Positions 12,834-27,190 of a stretch of 52,578 nucleotides of DNA are shown here, piece after piece. The notes under the pieces were generated by a model that did no database searches, was not told where the DNA came from, and saw only the letters and a program-made list of their open reading frames with translations. The stretch spans positions 52,744 through 105,321 of the forward strand of contig NAOQ01000122.1 of NCBI GenBank assembly GCA_002751075.1. The letters run 5' to 3'. The position numbers and the translations under genes are program-made. The DNA is from Ichthyophonus hoferi. Taxonomy: Eukaryota > Opisthokonta > Ichthyosporea > Ichthyophonida > Ichthyophonidae. Position 1 is the stretch's first letter; the number at the start of each line of letters is the position of its first letter.

Positions 12834-12842
12834 GGCGCGAAA
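12834..12842 (-). promoter_or_regulatory. E2F-type site (TTTCGCGCC) upstream of MEI4
   Basis: On the minus strand the sequence reads TTTCGCGCC, fitting the E2F/DP consensus TTTSSCGC. It is about 530 bases before the proposed MEI4 start and inside the only relatively GC-rich part of this intergenic region. E2F control of meiotic genes is plausible but not shown. Confidence 0.4.
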
Positions 12843-13372
12843 GTTTGTGATTCTGAATTGCAATTCTTCAAAATTATTTGATTTCTTCTTTTTCTTTTCT
12901 ATTTTTCTCGCGTGTCAATACCTTCTTTTTTGATCCTTCAGTTTTAAATGATTTTATTCTAGAATAATGGTACTGATTTAGTAAATTTTAAAGCAACACA
13001 CCTTTCCTGCCCTTATACTGGCTCAATGCTAACTCCATTCCTTGATATTATAACTATATCTATACGCTGGTATACTCTCTGCAATCAAAGTAACATTCTG
13101 ACATATTTTACTATTTGGGTTTCCAAAGTGGCATACATTTTGAGTTGTTCAAGGCGCGGTTTATTTAAAATCTTGTTATTTTATGGAGACGGATGATGTT
13201 TCAAATGAGAAGTTGTGTCCTACATTTATATTGTATCACCGCATTTACTCTGTATTTCGCTAATCTCTTAACGTGTATGTTTCAACCCATTCACGTACTT
13301 TGAGTTGGTTCCTTACTCAAATGTCAATTTTAAAAGGCAAAAAAACAGTATACACGGCGCATTTTATCTACA

Positions 13373-16300
13373 ATGGGTATAGATTTTGAATTACCAGAAA
13401 ACTTTTTCAGAAAGACAGACAAAATGAATTATCAAACAGAACCAAGTAGGTTTTAGTATACTGAAGTTTTTATATATACTATCTTCATTTTCCTGTTTTG
13501 GTAATGTCTTATTAATCCAGTTAACAAATTTAATTGCAAGTGTATATAACGTATTTTCTACATTATAGTAATGTAATACAATAATGATTAAACATAGTCA
13601 AGTCTCTGGGAATATATTATTGATAATCACCGATAACTTACCCAAACACACGTTTACCTATAATCTGTATTTATCTGCAGCAATTAAGTTAATATTTATT
13701 TAGTCTTGCATAAATTTACTTTTGCTATGCAATGAGAGTATTGATGGTACTCATCAGCAAGTGCAATAATTGTTTTAAAAGGATTTATCTGGAGTCTAGA
13801 CCTCACAAAAACAGTTAAAAGCTATTTAAAAAAAGATGATATTTGTATATACACTACAAAGTACCATTAACCTTGGATCAATGCAAATATATATTTAAAA
13901 GATAATGGTTTGTCATATAAGGTCTCATTAAAGTTTTGTTTCCACAGTAAACGAAAAACTAGATATAGAATTTATTTTGGAAGCGTTTTGCACAGTCGAT
14001 CAAAATGGGATGGTAAGGGATGTTTATTGTTGAGCTACTAATGTATATACAGATGAATGAATTTACGTATTTGCTTTAGATATATATGAATGTATGCATA
14101 TTTTTACATGTACATGGTTTTATTTTTTAGGGGATTGAATTGTAATATAAGGATATACTTATATAAGGACATGATAAAGCAGTTGTACCACATTATGTTA
14201 TGAAATATATTTAATAATTATAATATAATATAATCACTTTAAGCAACTCATGAATATACAAATACTACATACATGGCAACATTTAAACGCCTTTCAGAGT
14301 TAGAATAGAGAGCTCAGGTATATAAATTGCGCATGTGTAAAACAAATTATATATTCAAATCTCAATTAAATTTAAATTAAGCTTTACCAAATTTTCTAAT
14401 AAAAGTATAGATTATTGATAGGGTATTCTTAAATAACTTGTTAATTAAACTATAACTACTTTTTATCTAGGTTTCATATGTAGCTATTATTCACAATATA
14501 GACAATTTGATATTTTGATTATTAGTCACTTAATTAAACAAAAGTTTTCAATAGCTCATTCCTAACTAATTAATTAATTAGACTATAACTATGCTTTATC
14601 CTTGTTGTATATATAGCTATATTTAACAAATATTTGATTGCACAGGGTTCCTTGAACATCATTGACACCATGGCCGGGAGAGTACAGGTGAAATTGGCAC
14701 TGGTAAGTTTATTGGAAAACATAGGCGATGGGTGTCTATATCCTCTCTTGACCCTAGATTACTTTAGGCTACATATAGGCAGTTTTATAATTTCATCAAA
14801 ACAAAGTAACTATCGCAAATGTACCCAAGATTTATATGTATATGTAAATTTAAACGCACACATACATATATACATGCCCATATGGTTTATTTTTTTATAT
14901 TCTAATTAATAAAACCAATCGTAGTAATTGACCCAATACTCTTACATATGTACAATAATTGCGTACATACACCCATAACAGTCAAACCTATTAAATGTCT
15001 TAGCTTTGAGCCAGGTTTATAAGCCAATAGATTAAGCAGATTTTAATATTAGGTTAAACGGTGTGTGATCTGAGGCCATGGTGCTAGATATAATCCTTAT
15101 AATAATATTGAACAATAAGAAGTATTTTAAGAAAAAATAATGTAGGGCTATAGTGAAAGGGAAATAATAAACATATTCATTTCAAAATTAAAAATGTACT
15201 GAATCGTAAATCTATACGCATGCACGTAAACATTAATTTATACTGTCATATATCTATATGCATGAGTAGAAATGTTAATAAAACCTGAAAGCTAAATAAC
15301 AAGGTCTGTTAAAATTAGAAAAATATCACTTGTTGGTATAGGGTGTCCAGATACACAACTGGCATTCCATAGAACTTCCCATTTTACTTGCTTATTTCTT
15401 CCCCTCTCTCTCTCTCTTTTGCTTATTATATTTATTTCTTTTTTATTTACCCAATAAAAATACTCAGTCTCTAGCAATTTTGCGGCGCAAGCCCTTAGAC
15501 CAATCTTCTCAAGAATACATAAAGTATTTACAGGAATTATACAAGCTAGGGCAAAATGCTTGGAAAAATAAGGTAAGTTAAAATTAATAGATAGGCTAGA
15601 GAGTTATAGGAGGTAATCAGTGGATTAGAAAAAAGCATTATAGAGGTATAGGTATATATATATAATTGTGTGTGGTTATAGGTAGCACGTATCTATGCAT
15701 TTTTGCACATTTATATATGCTTTCTATGCTATATGTACACAATTATATACATCTACATGGTCATTCAAGGTTAAAATCTAGCAATTGAATACATACATTT
15801 AAATATCCACTCAATTCCCCCACATTAATTTTGCAAAATATTTGACTTGTCAAGGAGTATATAAAGAAAGGAATAAAGGATAAAATGTTATAAAAAGGCG
15901 TAGGTGCCCTTTAATAGGATGGAGGTTCTTTTAAAATTTAATATCCATTCCTGACAGGCGCAAACATTAGAAGTACACTACACGCAGTACCGGCAAAAGT
16001 ATATGTTGGAATCAATACAGCTATCGACAGCATTAAGTGTATGTTTGTTTGCCTTATCCTATCTATTGATTCATTTATGCATATATCTACATTAATACAC
16101 ATATAATTAGTTTTAACTAACCAGAGTCACTTATACATACATATACACGCAGACAGAAATATATACATAACTAAAGTATATTCATATTACTATATCTATT
16201 TTTTATTTGTAAGCAATTATTTTTATATGTTTTTATTTTCATCTCATTATCCTTCATTATTTTTATGTTACTTGACTGAATCTTCTTATATATCACGTTA

Positions 16301-19300
16301 TTATAGCCATAAACGTACAACACTGCGGTATCATTATCATTGTCATTGTCAATGTTCTAATCTATCCAGAATTAAGATGAAGAAGATTATAACAGGAACA
16401 CGACGGCAAAACACACATCTACGCATATATATATATATATATATACATTACATATATGCAAACAACATACTAAAAGGAATGATATTTAGAACAAAATATA
16501 ATCTTAAGCAAACGAAAACTGTAATTGATTTGTTTTTATTATCCAATAAGTATTTAGGTTTATAATGGGCAACTCAAGAGAAGTCTATAAGGTGTTTTAA
16601 TCTGTGGCTATACAGGAATAGTGCCAAAGAATACACCGCAATTAATTAATTATAACAACCCTAACCTATTACTACTACATATTATTTCTTGACAATGGTA
16701 TATACTTGGTTATTAGAAGTGACAATTATCATTCATATATGCTTAAATATTGGGTAATCAACAATTTCCAAAGAACCATTCCAAAATACTAAACCTAATA
16801 TATTGTTCGTTAATATAAACTAATTACAGAGATATGGTGAAAACAACTCATTAATTGGCGCTGACGAATCACATACCATTGGTAAGGTATTAGCTCATTA
16901 TATATATACGATGAATTTATTGTCAAATATGACAATATATACAACACAGGCAACCCAACTATAGTTATGATTATCTAATTAAATAATGCTAAGTTCTAAA
17001 GTATTCTATACATAAAATTTTATATTTAGAAAATATGAAACGGTTCTGTCGAAGATAAATTAAAAAATTACTGTATTGATACTGAATAAAGGCTATACAG
17101 TTTTTTATCCTGAATTCTCTGTTTAAAATAATTAACTGTTACCCTGAACATAAGCGAGATAATTACTACATACGCTAAAAACAACATCCATATTTTCTTC
17201 AAAATTTGTTTACAAATAACTTGCAGTTTTGATGTGGTGCATTTATATAATACAAAGTGATATTATAGTCTCTGGAGGTATATTTACGTATATTATGTAC
17301 ACAATAAAAAAGTAAAAAACATTGCCTGTGCTCATATTTTTTTGTTTTCTTACCACTTCCTGTTCGCATGTTTCTATATGATTATACAATTTTATCCATA
17401 CTTTTCAGTAGTAATACCAAGATAGAGAATGACCATTTAAAGTATCAGCTATTTTTTAAAATTATTTAACTTGCAATGTTTTACCTGATCCAGCCTAGCC
17501 CAATACATAACGACAGTTAACGAATTATTAAAACCTCTAGTTAAAGGAACAAATTGAATACAATTATAGTTATCTATAAAATATTTTATTACAGTGACAA
17601 TTGTGCGAAGAAATGTTTATTTTTATTTTTATTTGTTTATTTATTTTAAGTAGAATTAAAAATTGAAAATTATATAAACATTAAATACCAAGATATTTTT
17701 TTAAAAGTAATTTAATGACACACAGGAACTTTGTATAGACATTAATTCCTTGCCTGTTTTTATCCGACCCATTTAACTCTATTCATATTCCGTCTTTGTC
17801 CTTCTCTCTTATTCCTTATTAAGCTCTGTTTTTTCCCCTTAAGTCCCCTTTCTCCTTTTCCTTTCTTATTATCTTTTAATGCTCAATCTTATTTTTAGTG
17901 GCCAATGAAATGCCCAAACAACTTGCATGCAAGGCTGGTGATTCGTTCAAGAGTCATGTGGATTTCTTATATAAAGGTTAGTAAAGACTTAGGGTACTAT
18001 TAATAGGTTTTATACAACTATATCCCTTAAGCAGTAGAGACTGCTATTCTTCTGCTGATATTCAGCCTATTATATTAGCTGTATTCTTCTACTTGCTCCT
18101 TTTTTACTGTTCATGTAGCCTGTTATATTTTTAGTATTATCAATTACGGTAAAAGCATTGTATTATTAGTGCATTGTATTGATTGCACAGCTATGCAAAT
18201 ATATATATATAATTAAAACACATTATCACAATTTAAGTTAATATTTACAGACTCATAATAATGAGTGCATACTTACTTAGGCTAATACACACTGACTCAG
18301 CCTATTATAATACAATCAGCCAGTTGGTATAAAAACGTGCATGTTCAGTTGCTTTGTCTCATTACAACCTTAACCTTTCAAGCCAGTTTACTAAGCCAAT
18401 CAGGATCTTAATTTAAAAGAATTTCCAGTTTTTTACTAGCTTATATAATCATTAAAGAGTCATTAACTAAAGAAGAATATTAGTTCAGTAACTTGGCCTA
18501 ACACGTTTTAAAATATTTTTTAATCACTGCAACACACAGTTTCAGAGCTCCTTTCATTCACAAGGAATCATTCCGAACTCGGTAATTACCCTGAGGATGT
18601 AGTAGCTATTATAATGTAAGTACTATGTATCTATTTCAGCCCGTGTAGTAATTATAATTACCACATCCACGTTCAGATTGGCAGCCAACATTACAAGCAG
18701 AATCTTCAAGATAAAGCCTATGTAGCTTTTATTCAGTGTCACTGCAGAATTAAGTGTCCCCAATATGTCTCAAAAGGAGCCTTTTTTATATTTTATAAAT
18801 GTAACATTTTATATGCAATAACTTAGAACCCAGCATTAATTAACTAGATAATTATAGCTATAAATATTTTGCTCATGCTATATATGTAGTTATATTTGAC
18901 AGTAAGGAGGAGTTGAAGGAAAGGGTCTAGATAATGTGAAATGAAGAAAGCAAATAATAAAGTAATGTAAATACAGGAATAATAAACAGCAGTTGGATTA
19001 TAATTAGAGAGATTATATATTTAAAAATACATGAAATAGGAAAATAATGGGAAGGTCCGTAAATATAAAGACCTGGGTGTATGTGTGCATTCTAAAAATA
19101 TAGAAAATAGATTAATAAAGAGAGAAAACAGAGACATTAATACTGTGAGAAAGAAAAAATAAAGACAAGATAAAATATAAATTAAAATTTTAAGGGCGTA
19201 TAAATAAAAGTATATTTAGTGTGTGTGCTTGTGCAAAGAGGTAGCTGTGCAATAACAACAGAAACATTGTTAACCACTATCAGTAAATCACGGTTTTTAA

Positions 19301-22300
19301 TTGGTTCTTTCACCCTCCCTCCAATCACATTAAAGTGATAGCGTTTATTCAGTGGCCAAGAATTTCCCCAATCAAATTCATGCCCTTCCAACCCAATCAA
19401 TTGAAATGCTGATTATGGCTCTTGCAGGTATCATATTTGTATACATCTTTGATTGGTAAACACTTAACCAATCATCTATGTTTTCCTTTTAGAGTCTGTC
19501 TCATCAAATGGGATTTCATTTCATTTCCTTTCTCATTCTTGTTCGCTTTCTCAACCTATGTACAACTATGCCTTATATATTAGTTATATAAAATAGCTTT
19601 GTTATTCCGCTCCTATCCCATTTTTAATTTTCAATTTTGTTTCTGTGTTCAACTTGCATTCTTTTCCATCGTACATGCACTATTCTACTAAAATACTTTA
19701 TTGTTTTGTTTATATTCCTCTTTTTTTTTTTTGACTAGTTAAATTAAAATATCTTATTCTGTTTTTGTTTCTGCATAGAATTTTTCTTCTAATTGGCCTC
19801 CTCAGTTTGTGTTATTAAGTTGCTCCTCTGCTAGGCATGTATCTTTAGATACACTCAGATATATTCCCTCTATTACCCAACTATATGTCTGTGGATTATA
19901 ACTGTATATACAACATGGATAATACTGCTATGGCCAGAATCAATATATATACATAAGTGCCAAGTCATTAATAATAATACATTAATTAATGACTTGGGAC
20001 TAAGTATAGACTACATATAGTATGCTATATTTAAGAAGTATAAAAGGTTTTAGATTTTAACAGGACCTTCATTAAATTTTTTTCAAAGATAAGTAAATAA
20101 AGATCATTTGTATTTCATTCCATTCCCTGCTTGTAATTGTTAGACAATGTCCCAAAATAGATAAAATAATCACAATACAAGCTGAAATTAACGTATACAA
20201 AATAAGTAAAGAACGGGAAGCAATATAAAAGCATTATAGTAGGTAGAAGAAAGGGAGAACAATACTGGGCAGGATGGATATAGAAAGGGAAAATGTAATA
20301 TATAATATATAGTTAGCTGGTAAGGAGATAAAGCAATGAAATAGGCACCAACAAGATATGGTACAGATCAGAACTTTGATGACATATAAACCCATACTCC
20401 TTTTTCCTTTCTCTCAGATATTGATGTCCACATGCAGGGGGCAGATAACCACGCTGAGGGATGGACCGCGTGCGTGGAGAAACTGGCACATACCATGCTT
20501 GCACGCCTGATGAGTCATGATAGGTAGGGTAGGATTTTCCTGTATCTATCTGGTAAATAGTACACGGAGAGAGATACTGGTAATCAATATTATTCAATGA
20601 TATTTCAACACATTAATTGCCCTATATTACTACTAATAGCCAAATTTTGGATTTAATCGTTCATTAAAAATGACATGTTTTTGTGCAAAATAATAATAAA
20701 ACCTACAATTGTGGTTCCCTAACAACAAAATAGGTCCTCTCTTACTTCTAAATATAGATTTGTAAGTATAAAGGTATTTGCATGAAGATATATATATTAT
20801 GGTAGTATATATACTTCCACACACTCATAAACTTAATCAAATATTAACTCACTCACACAAGCACAGGTTTCAGTATTTATAATTGCTCCAATGGTTCCCA
20901 TAAACAAGCCTTAGTTTATATTTATTCAAACTAGATTTTTCTTTTTTATTGAACTATTAGAACCATTTTATTTCTATTAGTAATAATTTGTGTTCAACAG
21001 GTAAAAATATATTGAAATTAACTCGCTATATTATGTACTTTTTATTAACCGGTTTAAATTTTTTAAAATATAACATAAAAGTGAAGCAATTGTATTTATT
21101 ATTTAAAATATCACACTAATGACTACCTACAATACTTAATAAAATGGAAATCCATAGTACATCATACCATACGGGTTTATGTACTTCAATTAAAACCATT
21201 TAAGTAAGCTATATTTAATAATTATAATCAGACACTAGCAAACCAATATTTTTAAATGTAATATGATAGCTTTTTCCACCAACCCTCGTTTACAGTATTG
21301 TATAGGTAGCACGCCATTCATGTCATTAAGAATCATGTATTAATAATAATAGATCTCCTGCTCTACACTTCATTAAATTGTTTTTATTATTGAGAATGCG
21401 CCCAAGAAAATGCTATAATACACCAAATACTTAGTTTAAAGCTAGTCACAACAAATATATGTATATGTACACAAAGATTGACCAGTTTATAAATATTATA
21501 AACGTTTATAATTTGGAAATATACATGTCTAAGGCTAAGTAAAATATGAAGCAAAATCTGCATCCAATAGGATTGCATAATGATGACTAATCATGGGACC
21601 ACATGTTATCTGCATGATAGGTACCCACTAGTAACCATCTTTAATGCTATTTAACTGGAAAGATACATATACAGCCACTGTTACTAGTAAAAAAATAAAC
21701 AATGAGGAATGAAAGAGGTTTTTATATATTTAACAATGAAAACAATGAAATTAGTTAATTGTGTGCTTTATACAGTACCAATGCAGCCGCAATGGCACTG
21801 ACCCCGTCTCTTGTGGATAAAACAATGGTGCCTGTAGGTTTAGCTATACTTTTATTTATTATTTATTGGGGTTATATTCATATATATGCGTACACATATA
21901 TGTCTGTTTTATCACATCTGCTTATAATTGTAAATACAAGTTACATATATATTTATAGGTTTTTAATTGCATATAAGTGTCTGTATACTTGTACCAAACC
22001 TATTATTATACTTAGTCTCATCTGTGTTAGTATGCTCATATGTATAATAGTATGATAGTATGATAGTATGCATGGTAGTGTGTATGTAGTTATGTGATGT
22101 ATGTATATATATATATATGTTTGTAAATATGTATGAATATAATACTACATGTAAAAATGAAAAAGTAGACCAATAACATAGACTCATCACATGTCAACCA
22201 ATCATTTCCTCTCTCAGGCACAGACATGGCTTCGTGATCTATTATGTTATCTGGCTATACATTCTCTTTCATTCTTTTCTGTTGTATTAAATCATTCTGC

Positions 22301-24345
22301 ATTTCTGATTGGCCAGGTATCAGACAAGCTTCGGTCAGCTTATGATCTCCATGGTAATAAATTATGATGTCTTCATCTATTGGTTTCTATTCAGCTTTAG
22401 TCAAACTTACCATATCTTTTATGTTAATCTCTTTTTTTTCTTTTTATTGAATTTATTGTATGAAAAAGCCTGTTTTCTGTATATTTTTACTTACTTACTT
22501 AATAAAATAAAATTTCGGACGTATTAGAAGATGGTATATATATATATATAGCAATATAGCTAAACCATAAAACAATTGTCTTTTTGTTCTAGCATTTAAT
22601 TATTTTATTTTCAATTTTGTTTTTATATTTTTCTCCTTTGCATTTTCAATATTTATATAATTATATTACGGTGGAGGTTTCTATTAGAAATTTAGTGCAT
22701 TAAATGCAACTTATGTTATTATATGCAAGCCTACTGATGAATGGAGGAATTTTCCTAGTTCTCTAAATGCATCTATATATATATTAGTAATGGTTGTGTG
22801 TATATTGGTTTGGAAGGGCATAAATCCCGTATCTTTTCCATAGAGTTAAATACACTAGTCGTTATCTTATGTCTCCACTGCTTATGCTAGTGGCAACAAT
22901 ATATCTTTTTTTGCCAATGGGTATGCATAATTGTGTGTCAATGATATGGTTTGATATGATATGATATCTATAATATACCATAATATGACAGGGCACTCCA
23001 GAATCTAATATGTTAGATTTATTTACCATATTAGACGGTCCTCTCTTTTTTAGTGTTTGTATCTTTCTTATTGTGTATCTAAGATTCAAAGGCGTTAGAG
23101 TGTTTTATTTTATTGGATTTTTATGTTGTGCCAATCAAACACCATTCATTAACACACACCCAATCATGGTCTTCTCTTTTTTACCCTAGCTATATAATCA
23201 TTTAATCATGTTTTGTTACCTTTCCACCCACAATCCTATAATTGGGTCTTTTATCTATTATTTATTTCCTAAGCTAATCCAACCACCTAACTACCGCTTT
23301 AAACCTTTTCTTTAACCCATTCAATACCCCAATGATATGCTATTGTTAATTCTACCCCGTAAAATCCCTACTCATATCCCTATAGAGGTAGATATAATTG
23401 AGTACGAAAATGCAGCACATCTCTTTACGCTAATGGAGGACATACTTACTTCCACACCAACATTTAATGCCACTGGTAGGTTTCTAGTTATATTTTTCTT
23501 TTTATCATTCTGCAAAATAAAATAATTCTTTTTTTGACATAAATTATATAACCATGTACTTGCTATATATATTAATCAATCATAGTATTTTACTGGTAAA
23601 TTAAGTTATTTCATGCTTATAAAATGCTATATTATCCACTTATAGAGATACATATTGGGAGAAAAGCATTAAATAAAGAATTTGAAATCAACACAAACAC
23701 AAAACATAAAACAAAAACGCCTCCTTGTTCACTCATGGATTTTACATATTAAAAACTTACACACAAACAATATATGTAAGAATATATGAAATATAACTTT
23801 TAATAGTCTAATACCAAAGACCAGCTATACATGTATAAATGATTAGTATTACACACTGAAAATCATGTATTAATAAAAGATATATTATCCTGATTATCGT
23901 AAACGTACCATAAAACATAATATCTGCTTAAAATACAAAATGATTTACGTGTCTTTGGAAAAATGAAAACTTTAGAACTAACGCATATAACATAATGAAT
24001 GGGATTTTACAATACAACATTAATGAGTTGACGTATATATATATATCAAATGTTACTTAAAAAATATTCACTCTTTATATAAAGGGTAGTTGGTGAATAT
24101 TTCACCTGCTCATACTAACTTTATTTAATTCAAGTATTTTTATTTACATCTAGTGGCACCAACTACATACTGACTGAAAATTGTCAAAATTCCTCAACGG
24201 GTGTATAGGCAGGGAGATAGAGCTAGGCATTTTACAGGAGATCTTGAAACAAACGCTAGAAGATAGTCTGTTGTTTATGACAGAACGATACTCTCTATGG
24301 ACCCTCTCTGTATGGAGTGTATGGAATATTTTATGTGCTACTTAG
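13373..24345 (+). CDS. MEI4: MEI4, meiotic double-strand-break formation protein (368 aa)
   Basis: MEI4 works with REC114 and MER2/IHO1 on meiotic chromosome axes to promote SPO11-dependent DNA breaks. Fourteen exons chain in phase: 13373-13445, 13948-14012, 14646-14702, 15468-15572, 15958-16038, 16830-16881, 17899-17976, 18540-18615, 19336-19427, 20418-20523, 21776-21833, 22317-22353, 23386-23475, 24209-24345. Residues 62-90 start KLALSLAILRRKPLDQSSQE and match vertebrate KLALALAIIRSKPADKSSRE, the N-terminal helix known to bind REC114. Further matches are a WKNKAQTLE segment at 97-105 (vertebrate WRSKVEILE), EYENAAHLFTLMEDIL near 299-314 (RYENIFYLFWVLEQLL) and a tryptophan-rich end, LWTLSVWSVWNIL. 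Length is close to human (385). Exons 1-2 add about 50 residues before the usual start. The ATG at 14670, giving MAGRVQVKLALSL, is the alternative start and would resemble the vertebrate N-terminus. Exon 9 uses a weak-looking acceptor (..ATTAAAG) preceded by a pyrimidine tract; the nearby cleaner acceptor at 19352 would break phase. Confidence 0.88.
19960..19997. repeat. Short hairpin-forming inverted repeat in MEI4 intron 9
   Basis: Arms CCAAGTCATTAAT and ATTAATGACTTGG are exact reverse complements separated by an A/T-rich loop of about 12 bases. No associated element boundary is visible. Confidence 0.75.
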
Positions 24346-24744
24346 GCACGTGGGTACACACATCTATATCATAGGTGCTTAGTATTTGCCTATTTTAATC
24401 ATATTATATTGAAATAGCCTTAAAGGCATATTAGGTGCAGTATATATCATGAATCCACGTACTTTATGTGGGAGATTACTATAGAATATCTTACTAAATC
24501 TGCGTGAGTGGTTGGATATGAGAGATGAAAGTGATGAGATTAGGATCACAATCACATCAAATCCATAATAGAGAAGGGAAGAGGAATAGCGGGGATATGA
24601 TGGAAAGAGGTTGGGGTAGATTAGTATAATTGGTGAAGATTAGAGACGAGTGACTTACGTTTGATTTGGCTTTCGACCAATGTAAAACCAGTCTACAAGT
24701 GGATACGGCAACCATACTACATGTTTCTTGAATTTTATTTTAAC

Positions 24745-24750
24745 AATAAA
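24745..24750 (+). terminator. Candidate polyadenylation signal AATAAA (MEI4)
   Basis: First clear AATAAA after the MEI4 stop, 400 bases downstream. Chance occurrence is possible in this composition. Confidence 0.4.
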
Positions 24751-25053
24751 AGCTTATTTTTAAAAGTTTTAAAAGGTCATATGTTGTCTAGAGTAGCGAA
24801 GTGAAATAAAATCTACCAAAGTCTAATCTTGACATTAAAAATATTATTTAAAAAGACATTTTTAAGTTTGAGGTCTTGGTGAACCAATGAGTGGCTTTTA
24901 TTAGCACGTAATTATGTATTACGAACCTTTCATCTGTGAGTGGTAGAAATAGTCATAGATCTAAGATTTCAATCTCAACATATACATTTATACCTCGTTG
25001 TAGCACTGATTAGGCCAAGATACTCATTGATACCAATGCACTACTATTCCCAA

Positions 25054-25345
25054 TTCTGTTACAATATTGTAATTTCGTTGTTGGCTTGTTAGAGGGTGGG
25101 GTAAGAGGAATCACACTCTGTTGCATATTCAACGTAATACAGTCTTGGTTCTCGTTAATTTCATGAAGCCTATTACTCTTGGATTGGGGATTGTTAGACC
25201 CATGCTCAGCCATGTTAGGTCATAATGAAAATTTAATTGTATTAGTGTACCCTCAGAGTGTGAAAGAGCCCATTTAATCTGGCAACACATGGCTTATGGG
25301 GGTAGTTAGTAGACTTCCCACGTGCTTTAAAGTTATGTGGTGTAC
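25054..25345. repeat. Dispersed repeat, family B, copy 2
   Basis: Second copy of the 280-290 base repeat at 5082-5362, same orientation, about 700 bases after the MEI4 stop. On the minus strand it carries an ATG-led frame (from 25213) beginning MAEHGSNNPQSKSNRLHEIN, alignable with copy 1 around the K-x-x-R-L-x-E-I residues. Confidence 0.75.
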
Positions 25346-26274
25346 CTTATATAATAATAATACCCAAACTAAAAGGGTATAAATAGTAGCTACTAGGAAG
25401 GGATATTAGCAATGAAATGTACCTGTGTAACTATAATTACATCATGAATTGCTCCGTACTTTTCCCAGGTGAAACTATTAAATGCCAATTGTCAATCTAG
25501 TATTCTAGTTGGATAGCATTAAAGTGCATAAAATGCGATCAAGATCTATAATATAATTGGTTTGAACTGGCTAGATCGTATATACATGACGTCCTAACCA
25601 TTGGCTAAGGTTAAGGTCTATCATTAGTAAATATACAATCTTTCATAATATTTTCTAAAAATGTAATGATGTCAATTGATCAACTTAAACAGCTTATGAC
25701 TAATGTGTAGGCTAACTTATAATAATTTTTGAACAAATTCAACCTGGTTTGGATGAAGATCCTAAGATAAAAATATAAAGTCATGTCGCTCCCAGCTCTA
25801 ATATAATCATACACCTCAGTTTTAAGAATGTGGAGCTTTTATATACTCAGACAAATGAACAGATTCAGTAAGTAGGAAAAATAGGGGACAGCTAAGGAAA
25901 GTTTCATACGCGATTAGATTGAGTAGATTAGAAACCTGATGACTTACTAAGATATTTTATACTTTAATCTTGTTGGGTCTCAACAAAAACAATGCTTCAG
26001 TTGAGCTTAATTAGCATAATACTAATTTGCTTTTCTGCGTTACAATGTATTTAAGAATGTATATCCTACACAACAATTAGTATTGACTACAACTCACACG
26101 TAGTCATTATTATTAGAGTTTCTAACCAGTCAACTCATAGATTGTGGCACATTCCTACTGAGAAGAAGCGATTGCCAACTGGATTTTCCAACTTTATTGG
26201 TTTAGGATTATAGATAAAATTCTTTTATCCAAAAGTGGAAGGAAACCTCTAAAATAGCAGCATTGACGTTATCG

Positions 26275-26282
26275 TGACGTCA
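26275..26282. promoter_or_regulatory. CRE palindrome TGACGTCA
   Basis: Full 8-base CREB/ATF consensus, flanked by GACGTTATCG just upstream. It lies 1.35 kb before EXOC7. Another TGACGTCA occurs in intron 6 of the 533-residue protein gene near 9844, so the motif alone is weak evidence. Confidence 0.35.
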
Positions 26283-27160
26283 CCGAGGCTCATTAAATTA
26301 TTTCCTTCATAGCGACAAATAAACTGAACTTAAAATTATATAATAGGAAAGGGTGGCATGTATATGTATGGAAGAAGATAATTAGGTTCATGTTAGGTTA
26401 TAGCAGAGCAGCATTGGCGCATTTTGTATTTTCATAAGGAAAATATAGTATTGGTGTCTATAATAAGAGATAAGAGAAGGTTGAATTCCTAATATACACT
26501 TAAGGTAAAATGAAGAGAGTAACGGTGGGTGTTAGGGTGTATGGAATAGGCAGGGTCCATTTCATTATATTTATCTATTATTCTTTCTTCTCTAACTATC
26601 TTTTATTTGTTTTTTGACTATGTATCATCCTGAAGTATGCTTTTACTTAATGGACCTAGGTGTTGTGTTAAGTCAGCCCTATTCCTGGTCCAACACTACT
26701 GCTCTTGATAGTCTGTAGGATTGATAACCTATAGTGAAGATGGCGTGAGTGAGATGAATGTAGGGGCAATAAGTTTGAGAGAAAGAAAAATAGTAGTAAG
26801 AAGGTATAAGTGGTGGGAATAAGTAAGAAACATTAAAAATGTGACGGCTGAGTTAACAGAGACAGAGAATGTCGAAATTAAAAGAAAGAAAGAGTCAAGT
26901 GTAATAGCGAGAGAATAGGAAAGATGCAAGGGGGAAGGTACATGAAAACCAGCAAAAACAGAACATGAGATGATGAAAAAGCAAAAAAAGGAAAACTATT
27001 ACTTAGTTATACAATAGACAACAAAGAAAAGAGCAAGGAATAATACACACCAATACTTACAATAGAGATGTAAAGAAAACAGCTGGGGAATAGTAGGCTC
27101 TGCATTTATGCTATCTACTTGAAGAAGTAATTGTAGCATGTGCTAAATTATGGAAGAAAT

Positions 27161-27190
27161 GGGAGGTGGGGTACCGGGGGGTGCGGTGGG
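27161..27190 (+). promoter_or_regulatory. Candidate G-quadruplex motif upstream of EXOC7
   Basis: Four G-tracts of at least three (GGG, GGGG, GGGGGG, GGG) separated by loops of 4, 4 and 6 bases satisfy the standard quadruplex pattern. It is about 445 bases before the proposed EXOC7 start and stands out in AT-rich DNA. Confidence 0.45.

Larger units (their letters stand above)
11404..13372. other. Intergenic region upstream of MEI4
   Basis: Contains the 3' UTR of the 533-residue protein gene, a 70-base AAT microsatellite (12611-12680) and, from about 12720 to 12850, a less AT-rich stretch with an E2F-type site that may be the MEI4 promoter. No other coding exon recognised. Confidence 0.7.

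Noticed and set aside
19353-19427. Shorter version of MEI4 exon 9 from the cleaner acceptor at 19352
   Set aside because: It would need a phase-1 donor, but the preceding exon ends in phase 2; the upstream acceptor at 19335 fits.
26729-27010. Minus-strand frame rich in S, T, L and F upstream of EXOC7
   Set aside because: Antisense of a purine-rich tract; no splice signals or family resemblance.
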